Positions 54,415 to 64,000 of a DNA stretch of 64,000 nt are shown piece after piece. A model generated the notes under the pieces. It was not told where the DNA came from and did no database searches. It was given only the letters and a program-made list of their open reading frames with translations. Within the stretch, counting starts at the first letter, position 1; every line of letters starts with the position of its first letter. The DNA comes from Vespula vulgaris (Eukaryota > Arthropoda > Insecta > Hymenoptera > Vespidae), in contig NC_066591.1 in NCBI RefSeq assembly GCF_905475345.1, positions 6,028,501-6,092,500 on the forward strand, in the 5' to 3' direction. A program made the translations under genes and the position numbers.

Positions 54415-57200
54415 CGCTTCGTACGGCTTAGAAATTTCATGAAAAATTGGAACTCGACTCGATGGACGTGAACGATTTTCCCTCAGCGAGAATCCATGTT
54501 TCGTTAGCGCCAGGATATCAAGAAAAAATTAAAATGAAAAATAACTTGTGATAATCGAGCATTAATCGAGCAATATATAGTTACTCGTATAGCGTAGAAA
54601 CGAGTTGAAAAGGGTAATCAACACGCTCGGCTAATGTAAGTACCGATTTACAAGCGTGCATCTGATGAAATTAAAAGTTTAACGATGGTTTAACGATCAC
54701 CAGAAAATCGAGATGAAATTGTCGCTTAAGTATAGGTGTGCGCGTGCCTTCGCGTTCGATGTTAAGCACGGCGAACGCTTAACGAGAAATTCACTCTTTA
54801 CTAGAACGCTCAGCCTGATGGAAGAGAAGCGAGATCCGTAGAGGAAGCGTGAGACCATTTTGCGCAAGTTCGAGGCGTGTACCAGAGAAACTATTAGGTA
54901 GGATTTTTTAAATAGCTTACTCGGCGATCTACTCGGACTCGTTCTCACGCGTTCCAACGAAATTCCAAAGAGAGATCGCTGACGAGGAAAATCGATGGAA
55001 TAGTGAATTCAAAGTGACGTTCGAAATATTAACGCTGTTAGATTAGATATCATATCTTATTTAATGGAGAAAATGTTGACCAGGGAAAACTCGACAAAAA
55101 GAAACGAATTTCTTGTATCGTTTCGTTATACTCATACTATAATATTTACGATAGGAACTCATACGACAAGATTTGTTGAAGTGGCCATGCGAAAAGTAGT
55201 TAGTTATCAAGCATGCTCTCTCTAGAGAGAGATTGCCGATATAAACGTGCTAGGTTGTTACAATGAATCAGAGAGCACGATCGACGCTCCGTTACAGCCT
55301 TCTGGGTACACCAGCTACTTACTTCGTATTAGCGTTTCATCAAGCTACCAAGCGGACGTTATCGAGCATGACCATGCATTTCCAGGCGGACCCATCCAGG
55401 ATTCACGGGGCAGGATCATCGATTCGGGCTCCTGCGTTAGCTCGCTACTACCGATGGATCAGCGTATAACAGACGAGCCAATATCATGGACGTCGATCGC
55501 GTTTTTTGCCATGTTCCGCGCATTACGATTTTACACGAATTTCGTGTCTGATTGGCAAGCGTTGATTGCATTCTGAACGATCCGCGAGTAAGCGAGGCTT
55601 ATTAACGAACGGTCCCTTAATTCGTCTCGCTCCGTAATCGTAATCGTTTAATCGATCGAGGCCTTCGACGTCCATTTTGAAACGTTGTTTCGCTGAGACA
55701 TCGTGGCTATGCACGGCAGGACGGATTTATTATGAAGTATGTTACGTCGAGAGACGCAAAAGGAGAAGGCGATGCCGACGAACGTGTTGATAGGTTGATG
55801 CCACGTCCTCTTTCCCGACTTCTTTCTTCGTCGGCTTCGATCGAGATGAGACGGACGATGATCTTGGGAATCTTAAGAGTTCTAGACAGGTGCGTATGCA
55901 TCTACCTATTCAATGGCTTTCGATCGTGACAAGACACAAAGGATAGAATGCGTTACCAAATGTTTAGAAATCTCCGAGATGTAGCTTTTACAAAAATTTT
56001 ATGGATAACTTTTTGCAATGCACCAATAAAAAAAAATTTATATAAATATAAATTCAAAGTGCGAAGCGTAAATAATTATTACAATAAAGGAAACGTACAT
56101 ACTTAGATATCTATATATAAATTAATAGAGAAATCTTTGTGCCCAGCATTGTATATGCATAATTAAAAAGTAACAATCGAGAATAATTAAAAGAGTACAC
56201 AATAACAGTGGAATAAGATTGTGAGAACTACATACATCGAGATGTAGATCGGCGATTAGATCAATTATCGAATAGAAAATTGAACTGTTGTTCGAGGTTC
56301 TACGACGAAAAATTATAGGACACAACCTAGACACGGCACTGCTCGAAGCGACCTCCCCGTTGTCGAAGGTGTATCCTGTTCGTCTCACATGCCGAGCCGT
56401 CCGTCCTTTACCGATACTTAGAGAACCTTTCGCGTCGCTTGAATATCGCTCCTTTCGATGGAAGCAGGTTGTATCGGATTTGATACGGGTCAGGCCGAGG
56501 AGAACTGACGAGAATCTTTAATCTCCTGTTCTTACCGATACTCGTCGCTTCGAATACTTACGTTTCGAAGATCAAACTATATTATCGGATAAATGGAAAA
56601 TAACCAATTTTCCTTCACATATTTATTTATTTGTTCTAACAGGAATATTTAATTTTGAATCGAATTTGAACGAAAATCTGAATCTGCAGATTCTCCTATC
56701 TAATTTAGTTGATAAAAATTAGCTAAAGCGAACAAAGATTTTGAAAGAGCTAAATAGGTAATCCAAAGAAGTGGAAACGTTGCAATTAGAGAATTCCTAA
56801 GATGGGACGGTAGGAAATACCAAGCGTGGAGTCTAGGACTGGAAGTGGAGAGGACCGATTTACACGCAATTCTGATCCTTGGGTCATGCCAGTCTAGATG
56901 GCATACCGAGGTTTGAGGTCCATTCAATATGCCGCAGCCACGTCGCGCGCACTCGCGCTACGTCGCACCACCGTCGACCTCCGTCTACGTACATATGATA
57001 TACGTAGCTATGAATGCTTGTGCGCGAACGCATACTAGTACCGATGGTATTACGTAATTAGAGGACGATAATTCCTGCCGGCAGATTCCTCCTTGGCGAA
57101 TAATCTTGTATCGTGGAACGTCTCCTTGGTCTTGCTACTCGCGAGCCTATCAAGATTACTCGCTTTTAGTGCACCACTGACTCCGGTTAATGCATTCTCG
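54412..57200. other. non-coding stretch
   Basis: 54640-55000 and 55220-55720 are balanced. A 109-codon plus frame (55247-55576) and a shifted ATG frame (55263-55469) overlap there; neither is recognised or has an acceptor. A 16-bp palindrome CTCTCTCTAGAGAGAG is at 55216-55231. 55980-56280 is AT-rich. 56930-57200 is balanced, with a CTACGTA/TACGTAG inverted pair near 56990. Confidence 0.6.
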
Positions 57201-57234
57201 CTCATTCCCCCTACCCTATTGGAGGGGGAATGAG
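57201..57234. other. stem-loop, 12-bp perfect arms
   Basis: CTCATTCCCCCT (57201-57212) and AGGGGGAATGAG (57223-57234) are exact reverse complements separated by ten bases, ACCCTATTGG. Two more C-G pairs can form inside past a bulged A. It is the strongest inverted repeat I found in the window. It lies at the edge of a balanced block and is followed by AT-rich DNA. Confidence 0.65.
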
Positions 57235-57474
57235 ATCCTTGAGATATTATTAATAATGGTATATCCGTTTTGTAATTTTATATATATTCGTCTAGTTACA
57301 GTGTTGTTTATAGAAAAATAATCAAGCAAAGAAAATACGAATTTCTTCGTGATATTTTCGAACGTAGATGTTAGCGAATCCAATCCTTCGAATTGGAGGT
57401 TATCGATCAATATCGATACGCATCGTCACTCGATTACCCTATTGTGTCGTCGATGAAGCAAGATAGGAGAGAGA

Positions 57475-57562
57475 AGCAGAGAGAGAGAGAGAGAGAGTAC
57501 TGTCTTAGCGTTTGCTAAGAGCGTCTTCCGTTCCCAATAGACAGGATCGATCGATCGATCGA
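57475..57562. repeat. (GA)n and (GATC)n short arrays
   Basis: GA array at 57475-57497. GATCGATCGATCGATCGA at 57545-57562, with a related ATCGATCGAT at about 57591 downstream that can pair with it. Confidence 0.85.
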
Positions 57563-58705
57563 ATGCGACGTTAGAAACGTTCTCTTCCTATCGATCGATT
57601 GATGACCAGTTCCTAGCTTACTACTACTAGACTCTCCAATTATCGCCTCTCATTCGTTACGTAAATAGAACCGTACATTAACTCGTCTATTGCACAGCGA
57701 AGGACGAGGATAATTCGTGCTTCTCGCCGTATTCGATAATCGGTTAAAAACTATCGTAATAGTAACGACAATAATTATAATTATTCAATAATGCGAATAA
57801 TTCTAAACACGATGCAAAACGTCTTTGATCGTTGCAAAAAAGAAAGGATTCCAACTTCCTTACCTCATAGGATATCATCGATAGATTCGATCTAAAGCGT
57901 AACGAGTTCTCTCGAGAAGTCTTTCCCATGATGATAAATATACCATCATAAATTTTCATTTCTCGATGATTCACACGAACTCGTGGCATCCCGTGGACGA
58001 TTCATCAACATGAAGCACGAATGCGACGCTTTTAAAACGATTCTTAAATCCCCTTCTCTCCTCCTCCTTCTTCTCTTCTCATTCTTGTAACTACATACCA
58101 TCTCGACGAATTCATCGCGTTTATTCATCTCCTCTTAAAAATTTCGATCATGAATCTCGATGATAGTGGCATTCTTTTACATTCACCAGAAGGTTGAGCA
58201 AGGAAATTCGTTTCTTCGATGAAAAGTAAGACGGGAATAGTATTCGCAATATAATCGAGATTCGGCCGACATATGCATTCTCCTTCATCTTATATCTTCT
58301 CTTTCTCTCTTTCTCTTTCTTTCTTTCTTTCCTTTTCTTTTTTTTTTTTAACCTTCTCTGAGGATTATTAAGCTCGTCGGCCGTATTTCGATTTCAAAGC
58401 GCGTTCGAACAGCTCTCCAAACCTTTTCCCCTTTCCTTGTCCAAAGGGTTATGCTAATGAGACGCGATCGTTCGGGAGAAGCCGGCTAAGTGATACCGAG
58501 CGAATCTTTTCTCCGGTAATTACGCGCAGCCGCCTGCTCCGATCCGCGTGGAAACTCGATACTCTCTCGAACTACCCCTCCTCCTATCTTCCACAACCGA
58601 GAAGCAAGACCTTTCTCGATGGATCTTAATCCTATTCGTTACGCAGTAACGTCTCGACGTATCCGAATTTTTCTTTGCGAAGAGGAATTTGCGTAAATTC
58701 TTTCT
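57563..58705. other. non-coding stretch
   Basis: Mixed composition; pyrimidine-rich at 58279-58350, balanced at 58370-58660. No frame of interest. Confidence 0.7.
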
Positions 58706-58714
58706 GTTTATCTC

Positions 58715-58768
<54 letters not shown>

Positions 58769-58772
58769 ATTT
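58706..58772. repeat. (CT)n/(CTAT)n tract
   Basis: Perfect CT array passing into four CTAT units. Confidence 0.95.
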
Positions 58773-60348
58773 CTCTTTGTTTTATTTTTAAGCCATTACG
58801 ATATCTGACTCGTATATCTTAATAAAAGAAATTTTATTTCGTGTTCGAAGAGAAATAATTTTTGTATTAATACGATATTTACAAGGAGAGAAACATCTCA
58901 TATATAGGCAGAGTTAATGCAGCATCCTATAAATATAGGCATGAGTCTATACAGTGATACAGACAACATATGTCGTATCTCCTAATCGCGGCTAATCGTA
59001 TCCAAATTCCCTACTTAGCTATCACGAGATAGTAACGCACACCTGTGTAATTTCTGGTCATCGTTTGCTCGTTATCGTAACGTATGAAACTGAACACACG
59101 AACGGATAATTATATTTATTGAATAATATAAAGAATCTGGAATGCTTCGTGAATATTTTTTTACGTTAGATTAAATAAAAAAAAAAAACGAAACAAAAAG
59201 AAAAACAATAGAGTTCGTTGATCCAGTCCTAGTTCTATTTTTTTCCTCTCGTTTCTTTAATCCTGGCTCTTATACGCTCGTACAACGATAAAAGTTTTCA
59301 GACTAAAAACATAGTACCGTTTCGTGAGTAGTTGGTGCGATAAATCGCACGTCTCGTTGACATAATTACCGACAAGGCGAAGAAACACGATGAAGATCTT
59401 TCGTCGTCCTCATCAAGCGACAAAACGCTGCTGGCAGAGGCGTCGACGCGTGACGGCCGCTCGATGACCATCCGAAAAGACGTTAACAACAGTAAAAAAG
59501 TCTGCCAGTTCGACGAGTGAGCGCGAGCACGAGTCATAACGGACGGAAAAGAAGAGAAAAAGAGATAGAAGAGAGTATTCGAGTCTCCGTTGGAGCGAGC
59601 TTACGGCCGACGGCAAACGGCCGTTAACGTCTTCGTCCCGACGATCGTGTCAACGTCAGAAGATATAAAAGCGAGAAAGAACGAGTCTCATAGTTGCCTC
59701 TTGGCGTTTCGCTCGGACGAACAAACGAACGAATGAATTTGTATCCGGAAGTCTCGGGTTCATTCCGTTGCAGATAAATCTTTTTTCGAGAAAAAAATAA
59801 AAATGGAACGAAGGAAAATAAAAACTAGATAGAACTTTCACGGTTTCGGCGAATTTGAAAAACATAATAGTAGAACACCTCTTAGAACATTTCTCTGCTT
59901 TTTAACGATTCGAGAATTCGAAGAATAATAAAATCATTTTGTTTCAAACAGCATACCTCTGAACGTCCAAACATGTTCATTCTCTTTAAATGAGTAAGAT
60001 GATTCATTAAAAATATATAATCTTGAAAGTATTGCACAAAACCGAGATACACTTATATCACGATCAGTCAGTTACGTCAGTTTTGTTTCTCTTTTCTCTC
60101 CACGTAGCTTAATCTTTCGTGATATTTTTTTTTTTCAATCTCTAAGTACTCGTACGAAGAAAAGAAAAGTACGTAGAGTCGTGAAATTTAATCGGGAAGG
60201 CACTATCGAGAATGTACGAGAGGTGGTGAATAAAAATTCAACGAGCATCGACGACGTTATCGTCGCTAAGACCTTTTCTTTTCTTTTTTCTTTTTTTCAT
60301 TCTTTCTTCTTTTCTTTTCTTTCCTGTCTTCTTCTTCTTCTCTATCAA

Positions 60349-60352
<4 letters not shown>
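58773..60352. other. non-coding stretch
   Basis: AT-rich at 58790-59330. 59330-59720 is balanced, with a TATA-like TATAAAA at 59664-59670 and a CTCATAG initiator-like site 26 bases on, but no frame follows. The rest is AT-rich. Confidence 0.65.

Positions 60353-60392
<40 letters not shown>
60353..60392. repeat. (CT)n pyrimidine tract
   Basis: Near-perfect CT array ending in TTTCTTC. Confidence 0.95.
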
Positions 60393-60394
<2 letters not shown>

Positions 60395-61194
60395 CGCTTC
60401 TCTGCGTCTTCGCACAACGCTGCCCCTTAGGTAGCTTACGTTATCCGATACTCGAGAGTCGGGCAACACAATCTCCTCGAGACGCGGTAATCTTATTAAA
60501 TAGGGCCTTCCTTTGTTTTACGACCTTTTTGCACGGGCTTTAAGGCCTTAAGCCTGACGCCTTACCTTGCGTCGACCGAACGCCTCCACCCCCTACCCTT
60601 CTCTCCTCACCCTGTTTGGTCCTCCTATAGGCAGGATACGTGCCATTGCGTCTATACTCCCTTTACCTTCGGGATCAGCCTGGGAAAATCCTGTTGGTGC
60701 CGATATTGAACGATAGAAGCCTCGTATAGGATCGACCAATTATTTACGAGAATGATCGAATATCTCCCTAGATTCGCGACAACGAAGACCGAGCTTCATT
60801 TTTAGAAGCTGTTCCAGCTGGATCGACTTAACCGGTAATCCTACCTAAATTTTAAGCTTTCTTCGACATTAGAGAAAATACATCGATCACATTCTCTTCG
60901 TTTTCAATATTTTCTCATCTTAAAATGTTCATCTATTAAAAATATATTACTTTTGGAACGCTAAGTTTGACGATCTATAAAAAGAAAATCTCGAAATAAT
61001 TCTTTTTAAAATTGTATCGTAATCATTCGTACGCATCTCTCGTTTCTGATATTTAATCAACTTCGAAACGTCGACAGGAGACTTTAGATATTTGCAGCAC
61101 GTCGCTCGTTATCCCATTTTTCGATCTTATAACGTCACTTTATCCTTTTTTTTATATATATCTATATCTTCCTCTTTGTTTCCGGACTTCCCCG

Positions 61195-61198
<4 letters not shown>
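60393..61198. other. non-coding stretch
   Basis: 60400-60840 is balanced with a near-palindrome around TAAGGCCTTA (60541-60550) flanked by GGCT and AGCC. The rest is AT-rich. No gene. Confidence 0.7.

Positions 61199-61226
<28 letters not shown>
61199..61226. repeat. (TC)n microsatellite
   Basis: Perfect TC array of about 13 units. Confidence 0.95.
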
Positions 61227-61269
61227 CCGTTTTCCTTAATGCTAAACCGGTCTCGTTCGGTCGTGAACG

Positions 61270-61334
61270 ATTTATCATCCGCGTTACGAAATCCGCGCGG
61301 TTAGAGGCCGCGCACTTTATGGAAAGTGATAAAT
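61270..61334. other. nested inverted repeat
   Basis: Outer arms ATTTATCA (61270-61277) and TGATAAAT (61327-61334). Inner GC-rich hairpin GCGCGG (61295-61300), loop TTAGAGG, CCGCGC (61308-61313). The intervening parts pair poorly, so a single continuous stem is unlikely. Confidence 0.35.
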
Positions 61335-61478
61335 TAGGGAAGGCGAAAATGATACGTCTCGGGCATATCTTCCGTCCTGGGTCCGTAATAAGATTAAAAG
61401 GCGAGATACGGGTAGGCCCGGAGTGGCCTAATGCCCGCGGACCGATGCTTGCTCGCTCGTTCAGAGAAGGAGAAAAGA

Positions 61479-61560
61479 GGGAGAGCAAAAAAGAGAAAGA
61501 AAGAAAGAAAGAGCGAGAGAGAGAGGGACAGAGAGAAAACGATGCAATGCAAGAAGCGAA
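61479..61560. repeat. GA/GAAA purine tract
   Basis: Imperfect GAAA and GAGA units on the plus strand. Confidence 0.85.
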
Positions 61561-62748
61561 ATAGAAAGAGAGGAGAGGAAAGACGAAGCATTCAAGGATT
61601 AAAGTGCGGGTATAGTTTGATGTAAATTTAAGGTAGCTCACGGGAGGCATCTTGTCTTTTTTCGGCATAAACACCGCGACACGATATGTGACTTAAATCA
61701 GATTTAAGCTCCTGTCGCATGTGCACTACACACGCATTCTCTTGCTTTTCTTTTCTTTTATTTTTCTCTTCCTCTTTTCTTTCTTCTTCTCTCGTTCTCT
61801 TCTTCTTTTTTTTCTTATTCTCTTTCAGTCTTTTCGAAGTCTACTTAATGAATGAATATTGAAACAAGCTTAAGAGAGGTGAAAAGGAAATGGTAGAATT
61901 TTCAATGTTGACGTAAACAAAATGATCGTTATATTTAGGCTTACAATGAGGATTCGATTAATCGATCAATGCATTTAGGAAACAATTCATGATTATGTCG
62001 TTGCCTTTGAGATATATTTCGTATACCATCAAAGGCGGCATTAACAGTATTAGACAAAGCCGAGAAAGTTCGTGCTGTCTAGTAGTAAGATAAGCTAGCG
62101 AAACGTAATCTTCTATCGTGAGAGGATACTAGAGAATCGTGATACGATACTCGAGCAAGGAATCGAGATGCGTAATCCTCTCGCTTTGCGTAGGGCTATG
62201 AGGATAGATAGACACGGTGGAAACGAACGGTCCATGAAACCGGCTTATGCTCAGAACATTCTAGTTGGACGTTTTGATAGGCGTTTAAATAACGATCCGT
62301 GCATAAGAACGTTTCTACGAACGATCATGCGTCCTCTGAGATGGATTACGAACGTGTTAATGATACGAACTAGATTCGCGTCATCGATATCGTTACGTTT
62401 CATTACCCGCTTCAGTCCTGATTTCGCCGATAATTACCAGTTACCAAATCACGTTTTCAACGTGTAAACCAACGCGTCGATATTATCGACTCAAAATTAT
62501 GTCAGGTGTGGCCGAACAATTTCGGGGAAATTACTAACGATATAAGAGAATAGAAAAAATAGTTCGTTTAGTATTAAAATACAAAATAATAGTAATAATA
62601 ATAATAATAATAACAAAAACAGTATCAGTATATAAATTTTTGTTTTTAAGTGTTTTATACTTTTCTTTTTACTTTTTCGGACAGTAGTTAGTTCTCAGTC
62701 GATTCACATTCTTTTCTTATATTATCTTCCTGTTTCTCTCCCTCTCTT

Positions 62749-62753
<5 letters not shown>
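61561..62753. other. non-coding stretch
   Basis: A 17-bp palindrome CTTAAATC-A-GATTTAAG lies at 61692-61708. Pyrimidine-rich at 61740-61830. A 99-codon plus frame at 62168-62467 is unrecognised. (AAT)n lies at 62586-62613. Confidence 0.65.

Positions 62754-62796
<43 letters not shown>
62754..62796. repeat. (TC)21
   Basis: Perfect TC array. Confidence 0.95.
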
Positions 62797-62799
<3 letters not shown>

Positions 62800-64000
62800 T
62801 CCTCTTACAATTAGCTTCTTTTTTTCCAAAGAACGTATACACGCATCCTTTCTTTTTAGTTTTAACCATCGCCGATATAATGGACTCCAGAGGCGAGGAG
62901 CCGCGGCCATCTCGATAATGCGTGGGCACGCCACAAGAAAATGACCATAACGGAAGACACAAATTACATGATGTAAACGTGCCACCTACAGCGAGAACCA
63001 GCCGGATTGAATTTAATACTAATTAAAAGTAATAAATCGGTGGACGAATGATTTCTGCGCTGCGAGTACGCCCGTCCTATTTCCACCCCTTTCTCTGTCT
63101 GTTCGTTCGTTCGTCCATCTGTCCTTCTCGCTCCAGGGCGAGCTCGGTAGGTACTGCGTATGTGCCGAATTAAGTCGGACGGTATCTTTTTCTGACGTTA
63201 ACGCGAGGGAAATGCAATTAACTCCCCTACGGCGTTCAAGTCCCTCCTCGAGCAGCCGCTACAACGGATTTTAATTGTTTCATTTCGGCTTGTAGCTGCA
63301 CGAACGAACGTGCTCGTAATTTCGCGACTTTGCCTTTATCCTTGACACGTTCAACGTTGTGTCGTTGCTTTAAGTCGAACGAAAAAGATATATTAGGAGG
63401 AAAAAAATGATGTATTAATATAATTTTCCGCTTATAATTTTGCATACAAGTTCTTCCTATTACCGGAGCTACTTCTCCCGGCGAGGTATCTCGACGACAA
63501 GAGGTAGAATGCTTTCAAAGGATAATGAGATCCGGTATTACGGTATAACAGCCTGCTGATAGTTCTTTCAATGAAAATTCTTTTTAAATAAATGCTCGAC
63601 ATTTATTCGTAAGCTTATCTTTTTGATAGCGACACTGAAGCATTCGCGGCAATAAAGATAAACGCGGTGAAAATCGATTACATCGCTTTAATAAAGCTAC
63701 ATCCGCTTTGGCCCGACATCTTGAGCGTGCAGTCGACGCAAACTCTATAGGAGGGTTAAATCAAGATCAGAGCGAGGTCCCCTGTCCCCCTGGCCCCTCC
63801 ACTCTTCTACTGATTTACGGTTTGGCAAACGAGAAATTACTCGTATGTACAGACCTACGTGGAATGGGGCAATAATTCTTGGCCATACGAAATGCCTCCT
63901 CTCGTCTCTTTAACGTTATTGCACACCTTTTATTCGAAAAATGAAAAGGGAATAAATATGCACTGGCACGCAAAAACGTTCGCGGTAAAGTTTTTCAATA
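62797..64000. other. non-coding stretch holding one exon candidate
   Basis: 62860-63330 and 63640-63900 have balanced composition. (GTTC)3 lies near 63101-63113. The minus-strand exon candidate at 63236-63367 is described separately. Nothing else recognisable. Confidence 0.6.
63236..63367 (-). CDS. candidate terminal exon, helical Lys/Arg-rich segment
   Basis: Not recognised. On the minus strand, a branch-like TCCTAAT (about 63392-63398), a T-rich run and an AAAG acceptor (AG at 63368-63369) precede a frame of 43 codons. The frame starts QRHNVERVKDKGKVAKLRAR, continues SFVQLQAEMKQLKSVVAAAR, and ends GGT plus TGA at 63236-63238. It alternates charged and hydrophobic residues like an amphipathic helix or short coiled coil. 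The frame is also open upstream of the proposed acceptor, where it turns AT-driven (Ile/Phe/Lys). Against it: the acceptor ends in AAAG rather than CAG, no poly(A) signal was checked in the expected place, and there is no partner exon. Confidence 0.15.
   Translation of the reverse strand, partial: QRHNVERVKDKGKVAKLRARSFVQLQAEMKQLKSVVAAARGGT

Noticed and set aside
55247..55576. 109-codon plus-strand frame with varied composition
   Set aside because: A shifted frame over the same bases is also open with a true ATG; no acceptor or donor in place; not recognised. More likely a GC-balanced non-coding block.
59664..59722. TATAAAA, CTCATAG and GGACG as a TATA/Inr/DPE promoter
   Set aside because: Spacings are slightly short and no frame follows; kept only as a weak note.

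Overview
This window reads as nuclear DNA of an arthropod, most likely an insect. A hymenopteran (bee, ant or wasp) is my best guess. The evidence is indirect. The sequence is AT-rich but unusually full of CpG (tcg/cga/cgt steps everywhere). It is dense in short TC/GA, TA, GT and trinucleotide microsatellites. It has no operons, no long open frame free of low complexity, and typical animal splice-like signals. Species cannot be named from this.

I found no gene that I can identify. The open frames over 100 codons are either translations of microsatellites (Ser/Leu/Phe-rich or Arg/Glu-rich) or unrecognised frames without a domain. The window therefore looks like a gene desert or the inside of a very large intron. 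Four short stretches carry splice-like borders and a plausible reading frame and are listed as low-confidence exon candidates: 9917-10072 (+), 24092-24202 (+), 4470-4649 (-, ends in a stop overlapping AATAAA) and 63236-63367 (-). The two plus-strand candidates are both exact multiples of three and phase-compatible, but nothing proves they belong together.

Layout: 1-4 kb is AT-rich with one purine tract. 4-9.8 kb has pentamer, tetramer and triplet pyrimidine repeats and two hairpins near 8.05 and 8.9 kb. 12.7-14.7 kb has a (TA)26 tract and then about 600 bp of polypurine DNA. 16.4-17.6 kb has pyrimidine tracts, a GTCGC pentamer array and paired hairpins. 18-32 kb is mostly AT-rich with scattered tracts. 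33-37 kb is a second microsatellite cluster. 38.5-39.6 kb holds a degenerate TGTTCYG repeat, a tRNA-like relic and a balanced-composition block resembling a regulatory element. 44.2-44.8 kb is another such block with a strong hairpin. 45.7-47.5 kb is the densest repeat cluster, with GT, (CGT)14, CT and CTC/CTT. 48-54 kb is quiet. 54-64 kb has more CT/GA tracts, several balanced-composition blocks and the strongest hairpin of the window (57201-57234).

There is no rRNA, CRISPR array, recognisable transposase or reverse transcriptase, or viral gene. No cooperating gene system is visible. The points most worth checking are the compact hairpins, the tRNA-Arg-like relic and the four exon candidates.
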